64,000 nucleotides of DNA from an uncultured Paludibacter sp. GTDB taxonomy: Bacteria; Bacteroidota; Bacteroidia; Bacteroidales; Paludibacteraceae. The DNA lies in the NCBI GenBank assembly GCA_937927845.1, contig CALFXE010000062.1:1-64000 (forward strand), written 5' to 3'. Made by a program: the position numbers and the translations under genes. Each line of letters begins with the position of its first letter. Position 1 is the stretch's first letter. Of this stretch, positions 25,814-33,988 are shown one piece after another. The notes under the pieces were generated by a model. It worked only from the letters and a program-made list of their open reading frames with translations. It was not told the origin of the DNA and searched no databases.

Positions 25814-26206
25814 TTACTGTACTACTGCCCCCGGATTGGCGTTTTGTTTTCTTTTGCCGGGATTCTGAAAAACCGGTTTCCAACCTGAACCAACTGAATA
25901 TTGACCTGGTAAACCAGCTGCTGCTGGTGTAACTCCATCGTTTATACCTATTTTGGATGCTAATCCTAAACGATCAGACATTCTATACACTCCAATTGCT
26001 AACAGCGCATTACCGGCTGATGCAACATAAGGAGATTTAACCAATTCAGGAAGCAATACACCGCCTCCTATCATAACATAATCCATTGTTTCAGGATCAT
26101 TCACTAATACAGCTTCTTTCAACACCTGTGCTACTGCTCCGGTACCGGCTGTAATTATTGCATTCATTGCGACTTTTTTAAAGTCAATTTTACCAACTTT
26201 TGCCAT
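25814..26206 (-). CDS. Small late protein with two hydrophobic segments
   Basis: A 130-residue product. Hydrophobic Gly/Ala-rich segments lie at about 13-32 (AIITAGTGAVAQVLKEAVL) and 42-72 (YVMIGGGVLLPELV, AGNALLAIGVY). A Gly/Pro/Asn-rich C-terminus with a basic cluster (PGKRKQNANP) follows. It is probably a membrane-inserted particle protein. The family is unknown. It sits between the capsid candidate and a tiny basic protein in the same operon. Confidence 0.62.
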   Translation of the reverse strand: MAKVGKIDFKKVAMNAIITAGTGAVAQVLKEAVLVNDPETMDYVMIGGGVLLPELVKSPYVASAGNALLAIGVYRMSDRLGLASKIGINDGVTPAAAGLPGQYSVGSGWKPVFQNPGKRKQNANPGAVVQ

Positions 26207-26227
26207 TTTAATTAAGTTTTTAATTTA

Positions 26228-26410
26228 TTACACTTTTTGTTTGATACCGGCAACACGTTTTTTTAAGGATTCTAATTTTGCGTTTTGAGCCTTACGTTTT
26301 GCATTTTCTTTGTCAATCTCCTTGCAACGTTCGATATATCTTTCGAATGTTGTTACCGAAGCCGATTGTTTAGGTTTCTTCGGATACTTTAGCATTTTAA
26401 GTTTTGCCAT
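26228..26410 (-). CDS. Tiny highly basic protein, probable nucleic-acid binding
   Basis: 60 residues, about one third Lys or Arg, beginning AKLKMLKYPKKPKQSAS and continuing as one helix (YIERCKEIDKENAKRKAQNA). Very small basic proteins next to coat genes often bind or compact the genome inside the particle. That role is inferred from charge and position. The short reading frame is supported by tight operon spacing (21 and 30 bp). Confidence 0.6.
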   Translation of the reverse strand: MAKLKMLKYPKKPKQSASVTTFERYIERCKEIDKENAKRKAQNAKLESLKKRVAGIKQKV

Positions 26411-26440
26411 TTTTGTTGAATTTTGAGTTAATAAAAAAGT

Positions 26441-27136
26441 TTATTTTTTGTTTACTTGCGAAAAAAGATAGAATACAATTGCACCGCCCAGTATTACAGG
26501 TAGGTATTGTCCCATAGATGCCTGAGTGACTTTATTACTTTCACCGGTGTAACTCCCCCATTCAGATTTGACAGGAGAATTATCTGATGTATTTTTGTCG
26601 AACGTCAAACCTATTGCACTGAATAGATTAGCTATCAACTGTATTATTTTATTCATAGATCCCCAAAAATCGGTTTGTGTACCTTGTGCATCAAGAACTG
26701 ATAGCTGGTTCATGCTTACACCTATCATTTGTCCTTTATCATTAAGATATTTACCGGATTCTGTATCATGATAGATATTACCAACAACTTTTGTCCCATC
26801 ACCACTAACTATGTATTCTCCACTACCTTTTAAAACTACCTTACCAATAGCTGATATTGCTGTGGTTTTTAAATTTTGAAGATGCAGTGAATTGATAATC
26901 TGAATAGGAGATAAACCGTTGTATTTAGATTTAATTCCATTATCCACTATTGTCAATAGTTGATTGTAGCTATATATGCTAATACCTGCAATAAATTTTA
27001 AGATTGCTATTTGATTTTTTCTTTTACGTAATACGGAAGCAGCATAATGACCATTAGCCGGCACAAATACATAAAGAAACCATGCAGCATTTTTTGCAAG
27101 CAAATCTGATACTATTCCGGAGATTTGACTATTCAT
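26441..27136 (-). CDS. Membrane-tailed late protein sharing a domain with the transglutaminase
   Basis: A 231-residue protein. Residues about 12-85 (AAWFLYVFVP, then a KRKNQI patch and a GLSPIQIINSL end) resemble residues about 345-415 of the next upstream protein (AGIYFLYIFIP, TKKRNVQ, GMTPENYIKAV). After the domain, both have a hydrophobic stretch, a polar linker, and a final helix with a basic end (here GQYLPVILGGAIVFYLF and NKK). The frame overlaps the upstream gene by 8 bp. Function unknown. A membrane-associated particle protein is likely. Confidence 0.65.
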   Translation of the reverse strand: MNSQISGIVSDLLAKNAAWFLYVFVPANGHYAASVLRKRKNQIAILKFIAGISIYSYNQLLTIVDNGIKSKYNGLSPIQIINSLHLQNLKTTAISAIGKVVLKGSGEYIVSGDGTKVVGNIYHDTESGKYLNDKGQMIGVSMNQLSVLDAQGTQTDFWGSMNKIIQLIANLFSAIGLTFDKNTSDNSPVKSEWGSYTGESNKVTQASMGQYLPVILGGAIVFYLFSQVNKK

Positions 27137-28658
27137 TTTTTTTATTTTTACGAGTTAATAATAAAGTTCCCAATAAGCCAAGCCCAAGTAACAATCCGGA
27201 ACTTTTAGCTAACATGGAATCGGCACCGTCTGAACCGGTAGAAGTCCCTGTTTTTTTATTTACATCATAGAGTTCATTACCTGCATCCGGCACACCGTCT
27301 TTATAATTATATTCAGCAATTTCAGACTTAGGCCATAACATCGAAATTATTTGAATAAGTGATATTATTATTGTTAAAATTGTAGCTATAGCCGTTAATA
27401 TTGGACCACCTACTTTATTTTTATCATTTTCCTTAACCACTGCCTTTATATAGTTTTCCGGAGTCATTCCGGTTCTTGCAATGATACCGGATCTGAAAAA
27501 TGATTTTACAGTATCAGCCGAATGAAATATATCAACCTTATGAATAACCTTATATATGTTATTTTGAACATTACGTTTTTTTGTTACGGCTGCCGGATAA
27601 TTTTTCAGATCACTTTCAGGAATAAATATGTATAGAAAATAAATACCTGCTTTTTTCAGTGCATCAGCCACAGGTGTCCAACCTGTTATCCCATTAATTG
27701 AATCCAATTCAACCGGATCGTTATTTTGAATAACCTCCTGATTAATTAAATTCCACCATGAAACATCCATGGATATCGGAGTTGAAACTTTAATGAGTGA
27801 AATCATGGAATTAAACCAAATATCACGTTTAACAGGATCAGTTTCAGAAGAATTAAATTTACCTTCAGCAATTAAAGAAACAATGACATTTGCCAAATAT
27901 TTAAACTGATCTGTATTACCATAAACCGAATTATAAGCCCAGATAAGCGCACTGATAATTGATATTTCATCATATAAACGTGCAATTTCTTTCTTATCAG
28001 TTTCTATATTTATAAGCTCATTGAGTAAATCATATTTTGCATACAGCCATGCTTTACCCGGTGTGATATCTTCCTGTGATTCACCGGCTGTCCAAACTTC
28101 ATAGCGTTTCACATCGGTTTTACCTACTGCTTTCTTTGCAGCCGGTAAACCCGCCAAATATGATATTTTTGTTCCTCTCTCTGACATATCAGCTCTGAAT
28201 GTATATTTTACTTCACTGTTGAATGGATAACCAAGCTGCACAGTTGCAACCGGATCTATCACTATATTGTTATTTGCAACAATGTAAACATGAGTTGCGC
28301 GTTTAATTTTATTATATGAAACGAATCTAAAAAAATGCGGGATACCTAAGTACCGAAGTATCACCGCTGTGAAAAGACTGTAAGATTTACAATCGCCTTT
28401 GCGATCGTGTAACAGCCTTGCAGGAGTTCTGATCATTTCACCGTCTTTACCATCTGAATCAGCTTGATAATTAATATTATTCAAGATATATCTCCATATG
28501 TTTTTACAAGTATTGTAAACAGTATCACCTCTCAATTTTTCCGCTAATACTCTAATTTGCGGATCGTTTTCTATTTCATATGCATACATCACAACATTAA
28601 TGATATGAGATGTATTACCATTTTCATAGATAACTTTATTGATGTTTCTTATTCTCAT
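27129..28658 (-). CDS. Transglutaminase-like cysteine protease domain, membrane-tailed
   Basis: A 509-residue product. The N-terminal domain has the transglutaminase-like triad: Cys90 in KGDCKSYS, His123 in ATHVYIV and Asp135 in VIDPVA. The middle (about 140-320) is helical and unassigned. Residues about 345-415 repeat the domain of the 26441-27136 product. A membrane helix lies near 410-435 (ILTAIATILTIIISLIQII) and another at the C-terminus (LLLGLGLLGTLLL) followed by TRKNKKNE. A late-operon protease or cross-linking enzyme anchored in a membrane could process particle proteins or act on host cell-wall peptides. Confidence 0.75.
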   Translation of the reverse strand: MRIRNINKVIYENGNTSHIINVVMYAYEIENDPQIRVLAEKLRGDTVYNTCKNIWRYILNNINYQADSDGKDGEMIRTPARLLHDRKGDCKSYSLFTAVILRYLGIPHFFRFVSYNKIKRATHVYIVANNNIVIDPVATVQLGYPFNSEVKYTFRADMSERGTKISYLAGLPAAKKAVGKTDVKRYEVWTAGESQEDITPGKAWLYAKYDLLNELINIETDKKEIARLYDEISIISALIWAYNSVYGNTDQFKYLANVIVSLIAEGKFNSSETDPVKRDIWFNSMISLIKVSTPISMDVSWWNLINQEVIQNNDPVELDSINGITGWTPVADALKKAGIYFLYIFIPESDLKNYPAAVTKKRNVQNNIYKVIHKVDIFHSADTVKSFFRSGIIARTGMTPENYIKAVVKENDKNKVGGPILTAIATILTIIISLIQIISMLWPKSEIAEYNYKDGVPDAGNELYDVNKKTGTSTGSDGADSMLAKSSGLLLGLGLLGTLLLTRKNKKNE

Positions 28659-28676
28659 TTTTAGAATTAAAATCTT

Positions 28677-28982
28677 TCATACGGTTATTCCGAATGCATA
28701 GCCGGCTAAGAAAGCACGAAACAACTCGTTTACTTTACCATTTTTATAATAATATCCTTTTGTCCATAATTCTTTATCTTCTTTCTCATAGGTTACACCG
28801 TATGTTATTTCTTTAGCTGCCTCTTCAAAAAACTTCATAGATTCATAAAATTCTTTTGAAAATGGTACTGTTGGAATACCTATACCGGCATTATCTCTAT
28901 TTTTATTTCTAAACATCAATAAACTTAATGTGGCTAATCCGGTATAAAGAATTATGTTATTTTCATTTCTCATTTTTGCCAT
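28677..28982 (-). CDS. Small membrane-anchored late protein
   Basis: A 101-residue product with an N-terminal membrane helix (ILYTGLATLSLLMF) followed by RNKNRDN and a soluble part with many Tyr, Lys and Glu. It ends with a hydrophobic stretch (FRAFLAGYAFGITV). Its ATG lies inside the end of the upstream small gene (20 bp overlap). No family is recognised. Confidence 0.58.
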   Translation of the reverse strand: MAKMRNENNIILYTGLATLSLLMFRNKNRDNAGIGIPTVPFSKEFYESMKFFEEAAKEITYGVTYEKEDKELWTKGYYYKNGKVNELFRAFLAGYAFGITV

Positions 28983-29157
28983 TTTGTTTAGAATTAAAAT
29001 CTTTCATAATACCATAAGCAGCCGGAGCTGGATAAACAATACCTTTCAATGTGCATTTTTCAGCATCTTCACGATTATAGTATTTTTCAACTATAGTAAT
29101 ACGCTTCAATCTTCCGAGATTTTTATGTTTGCGTAATTTGATATATGCAACTCTCAT
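28963..29157 (-). CDS. Small basic late protein
   Basis: A 64-residue basic product (RVAYIKLRKHKNLGRLKRITIVEKYY). It overlaps the start of the next gene by 20 bp, which supports coding. There is no membrane segment. A DNA-binding or assembly role is possible, but nothing more can be said. Confidence 0.5.
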   Translation of the reverse strand: MRVAYIKLRKHKNLGRLKRITIVEKYYNREDAEKCTLKGIVYPAPAAYGIMKDFNSKQNGKNEK

Positions 29158-29174
29158 ATTTATAATTTTAAACT

Positions 29175-29951
29175 TTAATAATCAACATATAAATATCCAT
29201 CACGTTTTTTGAGCCATTTTACAAATAATTCTAAATCATGTTTATTAAAAAATGCACCAAAATTGTTATTTCTATGATTTACAGCATATGTAATTTTTCT
29301 ATAACCATCATTAGAATTAATAAATTCTTTAATGTCATCTACATATACATAATGAGTTGAACCAACTCCCCAATGTAATGTATCATTACATATCTTTTCA
29401 TTACCGGTTTGTCTGTTTTGCCATGCAGCATTCACAACTGAATCAACTGTCATTTCTTTTAATTTTCCAATACCTGATAAAGAATCTACACCACTTACAC
29501 CCTTTGAGTTTACGAAATCGGTAATTGTCCACATTGAATTATAAGGCAGTCGTTTACCATTAGCCACAACATATCCTTTTAGTTCTAATATAAAATTTTT
29601 TAAATTGATATTGATAGCATCGCGCCAAAGTTGATCACCAAGATTATCGGGAGATAGTTCTATTATACTACTGATAACCTGCTCACGTCCCGGTAATAAT
29701 GGTACGCTATAGGTTTGATTAATTGTACCAATTTTGAAACCATTTAATAAAACATCTGCGGATAATTGATTTAGATCTATGCGTGTTCTGGTAGGATTGA
29801 AATACTTAATACCGACATTTAGCCGTATTAGTTTATCTTTTATATCAATAGGAATAACAGAAACAATCCTTATATTGAGTTTAACCAGACCTATAATTGT
29901 AGGCAGGTAAATAATAGCAGCAATTCCGAGAGCAATAAAAATTGGATTCAC
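29175..29951 (-). CDS. LEA-2 (WHy-like) domain protein with N-terminal membrane anchor
   Basis: First gene of the late operon, 258 residues. A membrane helix (about 3-25, IFIALGIAAIIYLPTIIGLV) is followed by a LEA-2-type beta sandwich (about 40-125). The sandwich has the usual features: VGIKYFNPTRTRI, LNGFKIGTINQ and the VPLLPGREQ stretch. The C-terminal 120 residues are unassigned and rich in Asn, His and Tyr (STHYVYVDDIKEFI). LEA-2 domains bind surfaces and proteins under stress in other contexts. In a virus operon, a structural role is more likely. A TACATTTG promoter lies 34 bp upstream. Confidence 0.68.
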   Translation of the reverse strand: MNPIFIALGIAAIIYLPTIIGLVKLNIRIVSVIPIDIKDKLIRLNVGIKYFNPTRTRIDLNQLSADVLLNGFKIGTINQTYSVPLLPGREQVISSIIELSPDNLGDQLWRDAININLKNFILELKGYVVANGKRLPYNSMWTITDFVNSKGVSGVDSLSGIGKLKEMTVDSVVNAAWQNRQTGNEKICNDTLHWGVGSTHYVYVDDIKEFINSNDGYRKITYAVNHRNNNFGAFFNKHDLELFVKWLKKRDGYLYVDY

Positions 29952-29984
29952 ATTCTAAATATTTGAATTAAACTTATCAGAATG

Positions 29985-29992
29985 CAAATGTA
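29985..29992 (-). promoter_or_regulatory. -7 box of the late-operon promoter
   Basis: TACATTTG on the minus strand, 34 bp before the ATG at 29951. The same eight bases serve as -7 box at 35415 and 31415, so three minus-strand promoters of the element share one sequence. The -33 region is weak, so an activator may be needed. Confidence 0.6.
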
Positions 29993-30075
29993 TTTTATAG
30001 ATATTTTAGGTGTGGTAAAAAATAAAGGAAACGGCAATAAACGTAATAAATGATAATAATTATAGAAATTAATAA

Positions 30076-30249
30076 TTAATTACCGTATGGAATATCATGA
30101 TATCTACAGAATTCTTCAATAGTAAGAATTATACTTTTATCTTTTTTATTTAAAGCATCTCGACATTCTCTTATCCATTTGGAAGCTGTAGTATTAGATA
30201 TCGGATCTGAAAATAAATTTTGAACATTTTTGATCGTTGCAATTTTCAT
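30076..30249 (-). CDS. Small HTH-like early protein
   Basis: 57 residues from the ATG at 30249. An in-frame ATG at 30315 lies inside the promoter and is rejected. The sequence pattern (LFSDPISNTTASKWIRECRDAL ... LTIEEFCRYHDI, given here with a break) suggests a helix-turn-helix with a second small helix. Candidates are an excisionase-like or late-activator protein. It sits alone between the late operon and the iteron region and has its own promoter. Confidence 0.5.
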   Translation of the reverse strand: MKIATIKNVQNLFSDPISNTTASKWIRECRDALNKKDKSIILTIEEFCRYHDIPYGN

Positions 30250-30285
30250 GATTATATCATTTTGTGTTAAACTGAAATTAAGATA

Positions 30286-30315
30286 CAAATATATAAATAT
30301 TTTAATTAAAGTCAA
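30286..30315 (-). promoter_or_regulatory. Promoter of the small HTH-like gene
   Basis: TTGAC (30315-30311), 17 bp spacer, TATATTTG (30293-30286) on the minus strand. It fits the start at 30249 with a leader of about 30 nt. Confidence 0.6.
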
Positions 30316-30596
30316 TAGATTACATAGATTTTAACAATATACTATTTCAGTGTGAATATCATGGAAATATCAACGTGTTTTCAGCATATTTATATAGTAT
30401 GTTTACCTACTATATATAAAGCCCTGAAAACTCTTTAAAAAACGATAGGAAAACTATGTTTGAAGTATCTTTTTTTAATGTGTTTAATTCCATTGTCCCG
30501 ATAAAAATTCAACTTAATAATTTTTTTAATAATGAAATGAATAAAAAAATATTGTGTTGAATCGGGCATTAATTAAATTATCTTATTCTGTGCAAT

Positions 30597-30833
30597 TTGT
30601 GAAAAACCTTTCACATTTTTCACATTTTTCTCAAAACGCTATAAATCAATATCTTGCAACGTGAAAAATAATAATAATTTAAATTTATTTTTCACATGAT
30701 TTTTCACATAAAAATATCTTTTGTGAATTTTGTGAAAATCAATTATCTATCAAATAAAAATTTTTCACATAGCTAAATACCATATATTTAATGCTTTATG
30801 TATCCTTTGTGAAAAATGTGAAAAATGTGAAAG
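30597..30833. repeat. TTTGTGAAAA iterons, candidate replication origin
   Basis: About twelve copies of TGTGAAA or its complement TTTCACA lie in 237 bp. Three direct copies with a 10 bp period are at 30806-30832, two at 30609-30624, and two at 30687-30710. Others lie in opposite orientation. The surrounding gene-free stretch (30316-30922) is very AT-rich. It lies between the TA pair and the HTH-like gene and near the replication protein gene. This is the pattern of an iteron origin or of a site array for a partition or replication protein. Confidence 0.6.
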
Positions 30834-30922
30834 AAAAAAACGCTTAAAAAATTTTAGCTTGCTGCAAAAAAAATCCGAGATAGTTAATCCCGGATTTGAT
30901 ATTTTTATTTGTGTAGTGATAA

Positions 30923-31177
30923 TTATTCGTACACAGATTGTCTATGTGCGATTTTAATTACTTCTATGGTAAGTATATTATCTTCTATAGTATAAATTAT
31001 ACGGTAAACTCCAACACGAATACGGTACGTATCATCATACCCTTGTAATTTTTTATATCCGTTCGGACGTGGTTCGTTTTCTAGATTATCTATTGCTATA
31101 CGAATAGTTTTATAGTATAACTTAGGAATTTTTTCTAATTCCTTGATTGCTTTTTTGGAGACAACTATTTTGTACAT
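30923..31177 (-). CDS. RelE/ParE family toxin
   Basis: An 84-residue protein of the RelE-type mRNA-interferase fold. It begins YKIVVSKKAIKELEKIP and has the conserved PNGYKKLQGYDDTYRIRVGVYRIIY core with the Arg residues typical of the active site. It ends in VIKIAHRQSVYE. It starts directly after the antitoxin stop codon, as expected of a toxin-antitoxin operon. In a provirus such a pair usually helps stable maintenance or blocks other viruses. Confidence 0.88.
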   Translation of the reverse strand: MYKIVVSKKAIKELEKIPKLYYKTIRIAIDNLENEPRPNGYKKLQGYDDTYRIRVGVYRIIYTIEDNILTIEVIKIAHRQSVYE

Positions 31178-31381
31178 TTATTTTAAACCATGTTTTTTGT
31201 CTAATCCTGCTTTGACTTCACTCCATGGTTTAGTTTCATCTCCACGACGAGCTTCCACAGCTTGTCCGTCAAGAAAATCTTCTAACAGTACATTATTACC
31301 ATATTTACGCATATTTATTTTGACATAGATTTCCATGCCTCTATGGTCGGTAGTTGTTGTTATTCCTGCTATTTTTGACAT
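31178..31381 (-). CDS. Antitoxin of the RelE-type pair
   Basis: 67 residues from the ATG at 31381, which has a good ribosome-binding site (aggag, 7 nt spacing). The in-frame ATG at 31468 would run through the promoter and into the primase gene and is rejected. The N-terminus (KIAGITTTTDHRGMEIYVKINMRKYG) could form the DNA-binding part, and the C-terminus (ETKPWSEVKAGLDKKHGLK) the toxin-binding helix. The family is not recognised, so the call rests on the partner gene and order. Confidence 0.75.
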   Translation of the reverse strand: MSKIAGITTTTDHRGMEIYVKINMRKYGNNVLLEDFLDGQAVEARRGDETKPWSEVKAGLDKKHGLK

Positions 31382-31414
31382 AATTAACTCCTTTCTCTTA
31401 TTTATATAATACTG

Positions 31415-31444
31415 CAAATGTACAAAAATATTTTCTGAATATTC
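31415..31444 (-). promoter_or_regulatory. Promoter and palindrome of the toxin-antitoxin pair
   Basis: TACATTTG -7 box (31422-31415) on the minus strand, with a TTG about 21 bp upstream and the palindrome GAATATTC at 31437-31444. The palindrome is a possible autoregulatory site. The pair can thus be expressed in the lysogen independently of the early operon. Confidence 0.55.
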
Positions 31445-33785
31445 AATAAGGTACTTTAAGTTGTTCATTTTCTACTTCTACACTTTCATTTATATCCGTA
31501 TTTTCCATATTCTTAATTTCATCTTCAGTAAAATATTCTTCAATACGAAATTCGTATGGAGTACCTGTTTTTTGTTTTTTGACTTTAGAAACTTCAATTA
31601 TATTGCCGGCTTCTGAAACCTCCGGTACATTATGATATATTTTATACCACATTTTTCGCTCCGGTTGCTTTTTAACCTCATACCTCAAATAATCATTTAT
31701 ATCCGATTTATCGACTTTAAACCGTCCGCCCTGATCATTCATTTCCTGTGCCAGATCAACCGGTGCAAAATGAAGTACACGCTGATCATGTGTAATAAAT
31801 TGAGACCTTAAAAATTCTTTGATTTCCTTGGTTAGTTTTCTTTCTGTCCTTTCCATTACTGTTTTTAAGGCTTCAGTTTCATAAACTGATGAATGAAAAG
31901 AAAATCTACCTTGTTCAATAGGATATTTCAATTCTCTTTCAGACAGGTAGGATAAAAAAGCGGGTATCTCCTTTTCGCAATCATTAATGATGTTCGGATT
32001 GTCAATTTGCAGTTTTGGAATTTTTAAAACACAAAATCTGTTTTCACCCTCATCTATTTGCATAAAATTAGATTCATCATTAGAACACATTACCAGATGC
32101 ATGAAGTTATCAAGTTCATAAGATTCTTTTCCTTTGCCCTCACTCCAAACAGTTGATCCGGTTGAAAAGTTTTTAATACGTTCTTTCATTAATTTTTGCT
32201 CCATTGGAATAAAACCCTCATCTAAGGCAACTATTAATTTATCAACAAAATGAGATGTAAATTTACCGGTAAATCGTTCGTTATCCAAAATTGCCATATT
32301 ATCCTTAAAAATCAGTCTTAGAAATTCAAGAAATTTTGTCTTACCTGTATTACGTTCGGCTGATACCGGACACAGTACAGGTAAACGTTGTTTGGGATTG
32401 AAAAAGGTTATTTGTATCCAGTCAAGCCCAAATTCATATAAATTTTCACCTGTTGTATTGTTCGATGAAAAAATATGTTGTAAGAGTGATTCTATCGTAT
32501 TCCAGTTACCTGGTGTCATATCATGTTCTAATTCGTTATATCTGTTATAAAATCTTGATGTCATACCTTCAAATGTTACTTCTATTATACGTCTATATTG
32601 GTTTGTGTTTTCGGGTAAATTTATAAACCCGTCATATTTAGGGATATAAGAAATAAAGTTTTTATTGTTATTAAAATCTCTATTTATTTCTCCAATTTGC
32701 CATTTATCCAGGGTGAGAATTGGTTTTTGATGCTGTGGATCCTTATGCGGATTAATGCGCCACACACGCTTATAATAATCGCATCCAATGCGCAGGTATT
32801 GTTTTGCTTCCTGCATCACGGCATTAATTACTTTGGTACCATCGAAGTAATAATTTCTACCGTTGAATTTAAATTCTTTGTCCTGGATTACATCTTTGTA
32901 ATACTCGTAAAATTCAGAAACTGAATTCAGATTGAAGTATTTATACAGCTTATCGGAATAACCCGGGCGCAATGCCTGTATATTAAAGTAAGTACCTACA
33001 CCACTTGAAAGATTTTCTAATTCATTTCTAACTTCTGTAGGATCTACATCCGACAGGTTTAATAAATCATCTAATCCTTTAGCTGCAATAGCGTATTTTG
33101 CGAGTACGTGCCCGAAATATACATTTACATCATATTTCATCAGCAGCTCTCTAAAACCGCTTATTGCATCGTAAAATGATTTTAGACGTAATGTAAGATC
33201 TTCATTTTCCTTGTATTTTACAGCCAAACAATCGGCATCATGCAGAATAACAATATTATCAGGTTTATTAACTTCAATGATTTGAAGTAAATAAGGTTCT
33301 ATAATATTAAATTCCTTATTTTTGTAATTATGAATGCCACCTATAGCAATAAAATCAAGTCCTAACTTATAACATGCTGCAATTGCTTTAAATTCACCTT
33401 CGACAATGTAAAGTGTTTTTATTTTCTCTTTGGCTTTATATTTCTCAACTATTTGCGGTGGCAGATAAGAATAAACGCCGGTCCCGCGCGGTTGAGAATA
33501 ACGCATTGTTTTTCTGATGCCTTTTTTGTCGGTATATTCTTTAGGTATCCGATATCGTATCCGTTCGTAGTTTATAATTTTCTTACCGTCCTGGTAGAAC
33601 TCCGTTTCGCCGTCAGGCTGCAGATAAGGAATATGTAGAGCATCATTTTTATCATTTGGATAAAAGACCGGCACTTGTTGAGTTCTGCCCTCATAAGCTA
33701 TTATACGCTTATTCGTATCTTCAGTTAAACCGCACTCAATTAGTCTTTTTTGATAATAGCTATTTAATTCTTTGCTTATACTCAT
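31443..33785 (-). CDS. Replication protein: Toprim-like primase domain plus SF3 helicase
   Basis: A 780-residue replication protein. The N-terminal part holds a Toprim-like (DUF3854-type) fold with LYIVEGEFKAIAACY (Glu129) and VILHDADCLAV (Asp183, Asp185). The C-terminal third is a superfamily 3 / DUF5906-type helicase. Its Walker A-like loop is SAERNTGKT (about 470-480), where the usual first Gly is Ala. Walker B is LIVALDEGF, and the sensor is HLVMCSNDESN. Such proteins open and prime the origin of viruses and plasmids. The gene ends the early operon, next to the iteron region. Confidence 0.85.
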   Translation of the reverse strand: MSISKELNSYYQKRLIECGLTEDTNKRIIAYEGRTQQVPVFYPNDKNDALHIPYLQPDGETEFYQDGKKIINYERIRYRIPKEYTDKKGIRKTMRYSQPRGTGVYSYLPPQIVEKYKAKEKIKTLYIVEGEFKAIAACYKLGLDFIAIGGIHNYKNKEFNIIEPYLLQIIEVNKPDNIVILHDADCLAVKYKENEDLTLRLKSFYDAISGFRELLMKYDVNVYFGHVLAKYAIAAKGLDDLLNLSDVDPTEVRNELENLSSGVGTYFNIQALRPGYSDKLYKYFNLNSVSEFYEYYKDVIQDKEFKFNGRNYYFDGTKVINAVMQEAKQYLRIGCDYYKRVWRINPHKDPQHQKPILTLDKWQIGEINRDFNNNKNFISYIPKYDGFINLPENTNQYRRIIEVTFEGMTSRFYNRYNELEHDMTPGNWNTIESLLQHIFSSNNTTGENLYEFGLDWIQITFFNPKQRLPVLCPVSAERNTGKTKFLEFLRLIFKDNMAILDNERFTGKFTSHFVDKLIVALDEGFIPMEQKLMKERIKNFSTGSTVWSEGKGKESYELDNFMHLVMCSNDESNFMQIDEGENRFCVLKIPKLQIDNPNIINDCEKEIPAFLSYLSERELKYPIEQGRFSFHSSVYETEALKTVMERTERKLTKEIKEFLRSQFITHDQRVLHFAPVDLAQEMNDQGGRFKVDKSDINDYLRYEVKKQPERKMWYKIYHNVPEVSEAGNIIEVSKVKKQKTGTPYEFRIEEYFTEDEIKNMENTDINESVEVENEQLKVPY

Positions 33786-33802
33786 ATAATAAATTTGGAT
33801 GA

Positions 33803-33988
33803 TTATAATTTATGCATATCTTTTAAAACCTGCTGATAGTGCAGTAAAACCAATTTGTTTTGGACCGGATCATCAAATACATAGTGATTGATGGATTCGT
33901 ATCTATAGCTTAATATCATTGGTTCTTTGGAATAAGAACGATATATATACTCCTTATTGGGTATTAGTTCTTTGGGGTTCATTTCCAA
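33803..33988 (-). CDS. Small early protein of unknown function
   Basis: 61 residues, no membrane segment, rich in Tyr and His (YIYRSYSKEPMILSYRYESIN). The pattern suggests a short beta-barrel like those found in many small Bacteroidota phage proteins. It overlaps the upstream ASCH gene by 10 bp and lies 17 bp before the replication gene, so it is in the early operon. Confidence 0.55.
   Translation of the reverse strand: MEMNPKELIPNKEYIYRSYSKEPMILSYRYESINHYVFDDPVQNKLVLLHYQQVLKDMHKL

Noticed and set aside
30250..30315. N-terminal extension of the small HTH-like gene
   Set aside because: The first ATG lies inside a good promoter; the start at 30249 leaves a normal leader.
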